From Bacteroides rodentium JCM 16496 (lineage in GTDB: Bacteria > Bacteroidota > Bacteroidia > Bacteroidales > Bacteroidaceae): a stretch of DNA of 64,000 bases. The translations under genes and the position numbers were made by a program. The DNA lies in the NCBI RefSeq assembly GCF_000614125.1, contig NZ_BAKJ01000001.1, positions 152,489 through 216,488 on the forward strand. Reading direction: 5' to 3'. The stretch's first letter is position 1; each line of letters begins with the position of its first letter. This document shows positions 27,697 to 35,978 of this stretch, in pieces. The notes beneath the pieces are model-generated. The model ran no database searches. It saw only the letters and a list, made by a program, of their open reading frames with translations, and was not told where the DNA came from.

Positions 27697-30228
27697 ATGA
27701 GAACAAAATGGACTGTGCTGCTATGGATGCTGATGATTTCGGGACTGCTTGCAGCGCAAAACACGGCAAACACTTCTTTCCAGGTTAAAGGAATTTTGCT
27801 TGACTCACTCACCCAGGAGGGTGAACCTTATGCTACCATTAAAATCGTGAAGAAAGAGGCCCCTGCAAAGGCGCTGAAAATGCTGGTAACGGACATGAAA
27901 GGCCAGTTCCAGGAGAAAGTACCCGGTACGGGCAACTTCGTGATGACCATCACTTCCGTGGGACGTACTCCCATCGTGAAGGACTTTTCTGTGAAGGCAG
28001 GGGAGAAGCTGGTGGACTTCGGCACGCTGTATATCGTAGATGCCTCCAATGAGCTGGGGCAGGTGGAAGTAGTGGCGCAGAAGCCTCTGGTGAAGGCAGA
28101 TATCGACAAGATAGAGTACAATGTGCAGGACGACCCTGACGCCCAGTCGAACTCCGTGCTGGAAATGCTTCGCAAGGTACCGTTGGTAACGGTGGATGGC
28201 GAGGACAATATTCAGGTGAACGGGAGCAGCAGCTTCAAGGTATACGTCAACGGAAAGCCCAACAACATGATGAGCAACAACCCGACGGAAGTGCTGAAAA
28301 GTATGCCTGCAAACAGTATCAAGCATATTGAAGTGATAACCAATCCCGGCCCCAAGTATGACGCCGAAGGTGTGGGCGGTATTCTGAACATCGTCACCGT
28401 GGGCAGCGGACTCGAAGGCTATACGGCTACGTTCAGTGCCAACGTCAGCAACCGCGGTGCAGGCGGCGGGGCATTCGGTACCATAAAGAGTGGAAAGCTG
28501 ACCGTCAGCGCCCGCTACAATTACAATTACAACGACCAGCCCCGCAACTACAGCAGCGGCAGCCAGCACGTGACACCGGAAGCTGTTACGGAGAATTCTT
28601 CCAATCTGGACTATGACGGCAGCAACAAGGGACACGGTTCTTTCCAGTCGGGCAGCATGGAGGCCAGCTACGAAATAGATACATTACGCCTGGTCACCAT
28701 GTCTTTCGGACTTTGGGGCGGTGGGAACAAGAGTAACGGCTCTACGGACTACATCGCTACTTTTCCGGAGAACATAAACGCTGCTCCCATTTACAGCTAC
28801 TCTGCCTTCAACCGCAGCAAGTCTTCCTGGTATTCCATCGACGGAGGTATCGACTACCAGCGTCTGTTCAAGGTCAAGGACCGCATGCTGACGTTCTCCT
28901 ACAAGATAAACACCCGTCCGCAAACGTCGGATTCCTATACGGAATATGAAATAGACAATGGCTATAACCCCGATTGGGCGGACTATCTGAACCGCTTGAA
29001 GAACCAGCATAACGACGGTGAGCAGAATACCACGGAGCATACGTTCCAGGCCGACTATACCACGCCTATCGGCAAGCTGCATACACTGGAGGCAGGTGCC
29101 AAGTACATTCTGCGCAACAACTCCTCCGAAGACGACCGTTTTGATGCGGACGATACCGGAAAGTATGAATACAACAAGGACCAGAGCTCGCACTACAAGC
29201 ATTTGAACGATATTATCGCCGCCTATCTGGGATATGGACTGAAGGTGAAGAGACTTTCGGGCCGTTTGGGATTGCGCTACGAGCATACCATCCAAGATGT
29301 GAAGTATCTGGTGGGCCGCGGCGAGGATTTCACAAAGAACTTTGACGACGTAGTGCCTTCCGCTTCCATCGGCTACAAGCTGACGGATATGTCCAATCTG
29401 CGTTTAGGATACAACATGCGTATCTATCGTCCGGGAATCTGGTCTCTGAATCCTTATCTGAATGATACGGACCCCTCCTATATCAGCCAGGGTAATCCGG
29501 AGCTGGACAGTGAGAAGAGCCATGCTTTCAACTTGAGTTACAGTAACTTCACACAGAAGTTCAATATCAATATCTCGGCCCGCTACTCGTTTACCAACAA
29601 CAGTATTGAGAATGTGACAAGGCTCATGCCCGATACGGAGATTGAGGGATTGAAGAACCCCACGGGCAAGGATGTGCTTTATTCCACCTATGCCAACATC
29701 GGTAAGACCCGTTATGCCAGTGTGAACGGTTACGTCAACTGGAATGCCACTCCACGTACACGTATCTACATGAACATGAGCGGCAATTACTCTTATCTGG
29801 AGGGTAGTGAAGGCATGCGTAACGATGGCTGGAGCCTCTTTGCCTACGGTGGTGCACAGCAGACGCTGCCCCATGACTGGCGCATCAGTCTGAATGTCTT
29901 CGGACAGACACCGTGGATTATGCTGCAAGGTAAGGGCAGCAGCTTCTTTGATTATGGCTTGAGCGTCAACAAGTCCTTCCTGGACAAGCGCCTCACCTTG
30001 TCTGCCTTTGCCAGCAACTTCTTCAAGAAGTATATGGACCAAAGCTCCACCACCGAAGGCAACGGTTTTATACGTGAAAGCAACTATAAGTACAGCCGCC
30101 AACGCTTCGGCATAAGTGTCAGCTACCGTATCGGCGAGCTGAAGGCAAGCGTGAAAAAGGCTGCGCGCACTATCAGCAATGATGATGTGAAGAGCGGTGG
30201 CAGCGGTTCCGGTGGCGGCGGTGAATAA
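27697..30228 (+). CDS. Outer-membrane beta-barrel protein (TonB-dependent-receptor-like, OMP_b-brl_3 type)
   Basis: Intact protein of 843 residues. Signal peptide 1-20 (cut after LLAAQ), a carboxypeptidase-regulatory-like domain at about 27-115, a plug-like domain with VLEMLRKVPLVTVDGEDNIQ and KYDAEGVGGILNIVT at about 140-235, and a barrel to the end. This group lacks SusC-type length and is found without a SusD partner, as here, so it is probably not a glycan importer; its cargo is unknown. The last 12 residues are a Gly/Ser-rich tail (KSGGSGSGGGGE) after the final strand, which is unusual because barrels normally end in an aromatic residue. Confidence 0.88.
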   Translation: MRTKWTVLLWMLMISGLLAAQNTANTSFQVKGILLDSLTQEGEPYATIKIVKKEAPAKALKMLVTDMKGQFQEKVPGTGNFVMTITSVGRTPIVKDFSVKAGEKLVDFGTLYIVDASNELGQVEVVAQKPLVKADIDKIEYNVQDDPDAQSNSVLEMLRKVPLVTVDGEDNIQVNGSSSFKVYVNGKPNNMMSNNPTEVLKSMPANSIKHIEVITNPGPKYDAEGVGGILNIVTVGSGLEGYTATFSANVSNRGAGGGAFGTIKSGKLTVSARYNYNYNDQPRNYSSGSQHVTPEAVTENSSNLDYDGSNKGHGSFQSGSMEASYEIDTLRLVTMSFGLWGGGNKSNGSTDYIATFPENINAAPIYSYSAFNRSKSSWYSIDGGIDYQRLFKVKDRMLTFSYKINTRPQTSDSYTEYEIDNGYNPDWADYLNRLKNQHNDGEQNTTEHTFQADYTTPIGKLHTLEAGAKYILRNNSSEDDRFDADDTGKYEYNKDQSSHYKHLNDIIAAYLGYGLKVKRLSGRLGLRYEHTIQDVKYLVGRGEDFTKNFDDVVPSASIGYKLTDMSNLRLGYNMRIYRPGIWSLNPYLNDTDPSYISQGNPELDSEKSHAFNLSYSNFTQKFNINISARYSFTNNSIENVTRLMPDTEIEGLKNPTGKDVLYSTYANIGKTRYASVNGYVNWNATPRTRIYMNMSGNYSYLEGSEGMRNDGWSLFAYGGAQQTLPHDWRISLNVFGQTPWIMLQGKGSSFFDYGLSVNKSFLDKRLTLSAFASNFFKKYMDQSSTTEGNGFIRESNYKYSRQRFGISVSYRIGELKASVKKAARTISNDDVKSGGSGSGGGGE

Positions 30229-30243
30229 GTTGTAAATACATGA

Positions 30244-30359
30244 GGGTGTCAAAATTCACCACAGATTACACAGATTTGCACAGATAAGCATCTTTGATTA
30301 TCAGTAGATTAAGTCCATTCTGTGTTAATCCGTGTAATCTGTGGTGAATTTTGACACCC
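30244..30359. repeat. Long inverted repeat (40-bp arms) between convergent genes
   Basis: Arms 30244-30283 and 30320-30359 match at 37 of 40 positions; each contains CACCACAGATTACACAGATT or its variant. It fills most of the gap between the beta-barrel gene and the GH144-like gene, which converge, so it can serve as a two-way terminator. Same sequence family as the hairpins at 9903-9970 and 13024-13089. Confidence 0.85.
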
Positions 30360-30379
30360 CCCATTTTTATGATAGTAAG

Positions 30380-31710
30380 TTACTTGCTGACTGTTGAGAA
30401 CCCCAACTCCTTCAGCCCTTTCTGCACATCCGGATGACTCATGAAGAGCTTCCACAGCAGCCCCGACCGGTAATTTTCAATCATGACGGCTATCGGGCCC
30501 TGGTCAATGGCGAGGTAACGTTGCGGATACCAGTTGTCCGTTTCGCTGAAAGCATCGTAGAAGCCATAGGGGCCGAAGACCTTATCTCCCATCTCGTAGA
30601 GGTGGCGCATCACTTGCAACGACTGTTCCGGGGTATAGACGATGGATGACAAGGCGGCGGTTGGAGAGATGACTCCCTGGTCGTCGCGCTCGTTGGGAGC
30701 GTGGGCGGCATATCCGTTGACGGAGTAGCTGGCTGTCAGCCCCCAGCAGTCGGGCCCGAAGCCTTTGTAGTGCTTGGGGTTGCGGACACAGTAGGCACGG
30801 TTCACGAGCGTCAGGTTACGCATCTCGTCGAAGTAGTTGGCGCAGTATTCATCCTTCAGCGGTGGGGTCGAGGCCGAGGAACGAGTATTGCGCCCAGAAG
30901 AGCGGTCCGGCTTCTGTGCCTTGATAGCGCAGATGCAACTCGATATTCTCCACTTTATGGGGGGCTACAATGGCCCCGTTCTGCGCCCATCCCTCGTGAT
31001 AGACTGTTGCAGGCACGCCGTGGGTAGGCGAGGCGGCGGCAAGGATATACATGATGAGGCATTCGTTGTAACCGTGTACGGGAAAGTTCATTTCCCAACC
31101 GTATTCCGGACTCCAGTGCCAATAGAGCACGTTCTGGCCGTTCTGGCGGTAGAAGTTCCAGTCCACTTCGCGCCACAGCTTGTCGATGCGGGCGGCGAGG
31201 GCTTGCTCTTGTTCACTTCCGTTTACATAGTACTGGTGGACAGAGAGCAGCGCCTGCATGATGAAGGCTGTTTCCACCAGGTCGCCGCCATTGTCTTTCC
31301 GCCCGAAGGTTTCACCTTGCCCGTATCGCCATACCACCAGTGCGGGTAGGCACCGTGGAAACGGTCGGCGGTTTCGAGGAAGGAGACGATTTTCTCCATC
31401 CGTTCCAGCCCTTCCTGGCGGGTGACATAGCCGCGGTCTATACCGGCAAGTATGGCCATGATGCCGAAGCCGCTTCCGCCGGACGTGATTACGTTCCGGT
31501 CGTTCTCCGGATAGACACCGTCCATGTGGATGCGTTCGCGTGCCAGTCCGCTGTTGGGCTCGGCACCTTCCCAGAAGTAGTTGAAGGTGCGGCGCTGCAC
31601 GGTGTCCATCAGGCATCGTCACTCAGCCGGTCTTCTTTGGCGGCGGGGCTTTTGCATTGCGTGAAACCGAGCAACAGCAGGAACAATAATAAACTGTATT
31701 GTATTTTCAT
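30380..31710 (-). CDS. GH144-like beta-1,2-glucan hydrolase, lipoprotein (glycan locus 2), three frameshifts
   Basis: About 444 residues after repair. The start at 31710 gives a signal peptide with lipobox (LLGFTQC). Body matches the glycoamylase-type Pfam family that contains GH144 endo-beta-1,2-glucanases: RRTFNYFWEGAEPNSGLARER, KDNGGDLVETAFIMQALL, VLYWHWSPEYGWEMNFPVHGYNE, GPLFWAQYSFLGLDP and CWGLTASYSVNGYAAHAPNERDD. Frameshifts lie near 31612 (lost C), 31306 (lost T) and 30862 (two lost bases, or one gained). The intact paralogue at 42335-43738 guides the repair and is roughly 60 percent identical by eye. It is the last gene of a SusC-SusD-GH3-GH144 order. Substrate is inferred from family and the GH3 neighbour. 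Confidence 0.75.
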
Positions 31711-31735
31711 GTCTGAATATGTTTTCTTATTCCTT

Positions 31736-34077
31736 TTACTTGAGTGTCAATTTAGCCGTTTTCGTAGCCTGGCTGCTGCCACCTATCATCACATCGAACT
31801 CTCCCGGTTCGGCCACGTGGTTGAGGTCGTAGTCGTAGAAGCGGAGCAGCTCGGGGGTAATCTTGAAGGATACGGTCTTGCTTTCGCCCGCTTTCAGGAA
31901 CACCTTTTCGAAGCCCTTCAGTTCGCGTACGGGGCGGGTGATGCTGCCTACGAGGTCGCGGATATAGAGCTGCACGACTTCTGCACCGTCGCGCTTGCCG
32001 GTATTGGTCACGGTGACTACGGCAGTGGCGGAGCCGTCTTGCCCCATGACCGGGGTACTGAGGGCGATGTCGCTGTACTGGAAAGTGGTGTATGAGAGGC
32101 CGTATCCGAAGGGATACAGCGGTTCATTGTCCACATCCAGATAATTGGAGCGGAACTTCTCGAACCAATTGCCGGCAGCCAGCGGTCGTCCGGTATTCTT
32201 ATGGTTGTAGAACAAGGGTATCTGCCCCACGTTCTTCGGGAAGGTCATGGTCAGCTTACCGCTTGGATTCACGTCGCCGAACAGCACGTCGCCAATGGCA
32301 TAGGCCGCTTCGCTGCCACCGAACCATACGTTCAAGATGGCGGGTACGTGTTCCTGCTCCCAGGTGAGCGTCAGCGGGCGGCCGGTGAAGAGGGTCAGCA
32401 CAACGGGCTTGCCGGTCTTCAGCAAGGCCTCCAGCAGGGTGCGTTGCACGTCGGGGATGCCGAGGTCGGTACGGCTCGAACTTTCACCGCTCATTTCGGA
32501 CGATTCGCCCAGGGCGGCTACAATCACGTCGGCACCGGAGGCCACCTTCAAAGCTTCGTCCAGCAGTTCCTTATCCGTACGGTTGTCCCGGCCCAGCGAC
32601 CGGCCGAACAGGGTGGCGCGTTCCTCGTAGGCTGCATCACCGATGAGGTTGCTGCCTTTGGCATAGGTGATGTTCACCCGGCCGGCTGTCATCTCTTTCA
32701 ATCCTTCGTACAGAGAGGGATAGTCGTCCAGGCGTGCGGCAACACTCCAGGTACCGGGCATGTTGCTGCGGGTATTGCCCAGGGGGCCGATGACGGCGAC
32801 GGTGCCTTGCTTCTCCAAGGGAAGCAGAGCTCTCCCCCGGCCCCTCCCCCGTAGGGAAGGGGGGCTGCGCTACCGTTCTTCAGCAGCACAAAGCTTTCGG
32901 TGGCAATCCGGCGGGCGGCGGCGCGGTGCTCGCGGGTGAAGATGTCGCGTGCGGGACGGCTGAGGTCGCAGTATTTGTAAGGGTCATCGAACAGCCCTAA
33001 CTTGTATTTCGCTTCAAGGATGCGGCGGCAGGCTGCATCCAGCGTCTTCATGGTTATTTTGCCTTCGGTGAGCGACTTTTTCAACGTGCCCACGAAACCT
33101 TCGCTCACCATATCCATGTCCACACCGGCGTTGAGCGCACGGGCAGAAACGGTCTGCAGATTGCCGATGCCGTGCTCCACCATTTCGGAGATACCGGTAA
33201 AGTCGGTCACCACAAAACCGTTGAAGCCCCATTGCTTGCGCAGCACGTCTGTCATCAGCCAGCGGTTGGCGGTGGCGGGCACGCCGTCCACTTCGTTGAA
33301 GGAGGCCATCACACTGCCCACTCCGGCGCGGACGGCTGCTTCATAGGGGTACATGTATTCGTTGAACATGCGGTTGCGGCTCATGTCTACCGTGTTGTAG
33401 TCGCGTCCGGCTTCTCCGGCACCGTACAGTGCGAAGTGCTTGACGCATGCCATGATTTCGTCGTTCCGTTTCAGTTGGTCGTTCAGGTCTTTTCCCTGAT
33501 ACCCCAACACCATGGCGCGGGCGATGGCGCCTCCGAGGAACGGGTCTTCGCCCGACCCCTCGGATACACGTCCCCAGCGTGGGTCACGGCTGATGTCTAC
33601 CATCGGACTGAATGTCCATGAGATGCCGTCGGCACTGGCTTCTGTAGCGGCTATGCGGGCAGACTGCTCGATGGCTGCCATATCCCACGTGCAGGAGAGG
33701 CCGAGGGGGATGGGGAAGATGGTCTCATAGCCATGTATCACATCCATGCCGAACAGCAGGGGGATGCCCAGGCGGGAGTTTTCTACGGCCAGTTTCTGTA
33801 CGTCGCGTATCTTGGCCACTCCTTTCAGATTGAAAAGCCCTCCCACAAGCCCCTGCTCAATCTTCTTGGCCACGTCGCTGCTCTTTGCCTGACCGGTGGT
33901 AATCTCTCCGGTCACGGGCAGGTTGAGCTGGCCGATTTTCTCTTCCACAGTCATCCGGCGCATCAGTGCGTCGATGAATCGGTCCATGTCCTGCGGAGAC
34001 TTCTGCGCCTGCACGGTGGAGGCGCCCATCAAGGCAGCTGCGAGCAGCAGGCTTGTTCTCTTGAAAAATTTCTTCAT
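31736..34077 (-). CDS. GH3 beta-glucosidase (glycan locus 2), frameshifted in this sequence
   Basis: About 780 residues after repair. Signal peptide 1-24; GH3 N-terminal barrel with KIGQLNLPVTG, IHGYETIFPIPLGLS, ARDYNTVD-like core and the nucleophile Asp in GFVVTDFTGISEM; an alpha/beta sandwich domain with GESSEMSGESSSR (acid/base region); and a C-terminal fibronectin-III-like domain. Frames join near 32827, where a lost C restores GELLLPLEKQGTVAVIGPL. Compared with its paralogue at 40032-42321 it has an extra 12-residue Gly/Pro-rich insert at the join, encoded by a G/C-rich hairpin-like repeat. It should remove glucose from beta-linked gluco-oligosaccharides, probably beta-1,2 given its GH144-like neighbour. 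Periplasmic. Confidence 0.85.
32824..32872. repeat. G/C-rich REP-like sequence inside the GH3 gene
   Basis: A run of the type CCCCTCCCCCGTAGGGAAGGGG with imperfect self-complementarity lies within the coding region and encodes the insert APLPYGGGAGGE. The paralogous GH3 gene lacks it. A similar G/C-rich run occurs at 35918-35970 between the SusC and SusD genes of the same locus, as expected for a dispersed repeat. Confidence 0.6.
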
Positions 34078-34154
34078 ATTTATATAGGTTTTACTGTTAT
34101 AAAAATATTACAACAACTGTTCTCTTCATAATCTCCAGTCTCGACGGTGGTATC

Positions 34155-34238
34155 CTCTGTCGTTATGTAAGGCTGTCTCTGTCGTTATATGAGGCTGCCT
34201 CTGTCGTTATGTGAGGATGGCACAGTCGTTATCTTTGA
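34155..34238. repeat. Tandem 22-bp repeat upstream of GH3 (glycan locus 2)
   Basis: Units begin at 34155, 34177 and 34199 (CTCTGTCGTTATGTGAGGCTG-type), with a decayed partial fourth unit from 34221. They lie in the 297-base gap between SusD and GH3, which holds no gene. Spacer-free, so not CRISPR. It could bind a regulator or be inert. Confidence 0.8.
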
Positions 34239-34241
34239 ATA

Positions 34242-34268
34242 CCCCGCCGAAAGATGCTTCTGGCGGGG
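34242..34268 (-). terminator. Hairpin between SusD and GH3 genes
   Basis: CCCCGCC at 34242-34248 pairs with GGCGGGG at 34262-34268 around a 13-base loop. Transcripts leaving the SusD gene meet it before the GH3 gene, so it may reduce read-through or protect an upstream mRNA end; SusC/SusD genes are often expressed more strongly than the enzymes behind them. There is a T-run on the opposite strand only, so a strong minus-strand terminator is not assured. Confidence 0.45.
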
Positions 34269-34374
34269 ATTTTTGGCATCCGGACAGACAAGGAAGCTTG
34301 TTCGCGCATTTTTGCCCATCGATGATAAAACTTTACGCAGACCGGTATGCTCGATGCTTTCTGCACAATGGTTG

Positions 34375-35895
34375 TCAATAGTCGGGGTTCTGTACCAGTA
34401 CTCCGTTCGATTTGTCTATCTCTGTCTGGGGCAGAGGCAGCAGCGCATTCTTGTCCTGATAATTCTTTCCGGCAGCTTGCAGCACTTCTTTGGCAATGCC
34501 CCAGCGCACGAGGTCGTAGAAGCGGTCGGGCTCCAGTGCCAGTTCTACGCGGCGTTCGTGGCGAATGGCGTCACGCAGCACAGACTGGCTGGCAGATTCT
34601 ACCTTCGGAAGCACGTCTGCCAGTGTGCCGCGGGCATGGGCGCGTACTTGTTCCAGATACCCGGCGGCTTCGCCCGTCAACCCTTTCTCGTTGGCGGCTT
34701 CGGCAGCCATCAGCAGCACGTCCGGATAGCGGATGAGGCGGATATTTACCCAGAAGCCCATGCGGGTGTACTTGCGGCGCAGTGTCGGGTCCGTGTAGGC
34801 CTTCTTGTTGAAGTAGGCACCCATGGCGGTGGATACGGGTGACTCGCCATAAGGCTGGTTGGTATTCTCCGGTGTGATGGGCTCGTCCGTGCTGTGGCGG
34901 AAGTAGAGCAGTGTGGCGTCCCGGCGCGGGTCGCCCGGCTCAAAGGCCTTGCCCATCAGTGAGGTGGCCATGTGCCAGCCCCATCCCAGGTCCCACTCGC
35001 CGGCTCCGCGTACCCCTTGCACCTGGCAGAACTGGCTGCCGATGCTGGCGTCCTCTTTCATGGCGTCGGTGGCTTCACATTGCAGTTCGAAGATGCTCTC
35101 GCCGCAGTTTTCCCCTTCTACGGTGAAGACTTTGTCGACCGGTGTATTCAGGTTGTAGATGCCCGACTTTATCACTTCGGTGGAGGCTGTGTACATATTG
35201 TCCCAATCGTTCCGCATCATATAGGTGCGTGCGTGCAGGGAGCGTGCGGCGCCCCAGGTCAGCCGTCCCGTATAGTCGCTGTCCCACCGCAGGGGCAGGC
35301 ATTCTTCGGCTTCGGTCAGGTCTTTGTCAATCTGCTCGTATATCTTTTCCGCCGTGGACTTGGGCACGTTGGCATCGGAGGCTTCCACTACCTTGATGGT
35401 GACCAGCGGCACTTCGCCAAAGGCGCGTACCAGGTTGAAGTAGCACCAGGCACGGAAGAAGAGCGCTTCGCCACGGTTGCGGATGGCTTCGGTGTCGTCC
35501 TTGTGTCCGCTCTTCTCAATGTCGTCCAGGATTTCGTTGCACTGGTAGATGATTTTGTAGTTCTGTCCCCAATAGGCATTCAGCGGCCCGTTGGAGGCAG
35601 TGTATTCGAAGTCGTCCCACATGGCGGCCTCGTTGCTGCCGTCGCCGGCGTCACTGCCTTTCTCGGAGTCTTCGCTGCGCACCATGTGCACCATAAAAGC
35701 AGGAATGCCGGCAGTGATGTTGTACGAACGCATCAGGTAGTAGACATTGAATATCTTCCCGCCGACAAGGGCGTTAGGAGAGTCATCTTCCGTGAACTGC
35801 CCCAGCGGGTCGCGGTCCAGGAAGTCGTTGCAGGATGTCAGTGAGAGGGCTGTTGTACCCACCAGCAATGTAAATATGTATTTTATCAGTTTCAT
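34375..35895 (-). CDS. SusD/RagB-family surface lipoprotein (glycan locus 2)
   Basis: Intact protein of 506 residues. The lipobox is in LSLTSC (Cys near residue 22) followed by NDFLDRDPLGQF, the classical SusD opening. TPR-like helices are visible in RNRGEALFFRAWCYFNLVRAFGEVPL, and the C-terminus has RHERRVELALEPDRFYDLVRWG, the canonical SusD motif. It should bind the glycan at the surface as the lid of the SusC encoded just upstream (83-base gap with a G/C-rich repeat). It is the only full-length SusD in the window that reads without a frameshift. Confidence 0.95.
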   Translation of the reverse strand: MKLIKYIFTLLVGTTALSLTSCNDFLDRDPLGQFTEDDSPNALVGGKIFNVYYLMRSYNITAGIPAFMVHMVRSEDSEKGSDAGDGSNEAAMWDDFEYTASNGPLNAYWGQNYKIIYQCNEILDDIEKSGHKDDTEAIRNRGEALFFRAWCYFNLVRAFGEVPLVTIKVVEASDANVPKSTAEKIYEQIDKDLTEAEECLPLRWDSDYTGRLTWGAARSLHARTYMMRNDWDNMYTASTEVIKSGIYNLNTPVDKVFTVEGENCGESIFELQCEATDAMKEDASIGSQFCQVQGVRGAGEWDLGWGWHMATSLMGKAFEPGDPRRDATLLYFRHSTDEPITPENTNQPYGESPVSTAMGAYFNKKAYTDPTLRRKYTRMGFWVNIRLIRYPDVLLMAAEAANEKGLTGEAAGYLEQVRAHARGTLADVLPKVESASQSVLRDAIRHERRVELALEPDRFYDLVRWGIAKEVLQAAGKNYQDKNALLPLPQTEIDKSNGVLVQNPDY

Positions 35896-35912
35896 AAATT
35901 TATATTTTTCAT

Positions 35913-35975
35913 TCCCCGTTCCCTTTGAAGGAGTCGGGGGAGGTTTGAAGTTACTCTTTCTTAGTTAGGGGAGAG
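35913..35975. repeat. G/C-rich intergenic repeat between SusC and SusD genes
   Basis: Contains CCCGTTCCCTTTGAAGGAGT, then CGGGGGAGG and GGGGAGAGGC, partly self-complementary. Resembles the dispersed Bacteroides repeats built from CCTCCCC runs and shares sequence with the insert inside the GH3 gene at 32824-32872. Confidence 0.5.
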
Positions 35976-35978
35976 GCT

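Noticed and set aside
30380..31710. GH144-like gene of locus 2 as a decayed pseudogene
   Set aside because: Three frameshifts look like decay, but the flanking protein sequence is well conserved with no stop or missense damage, and similar lost bases occur all over the window.
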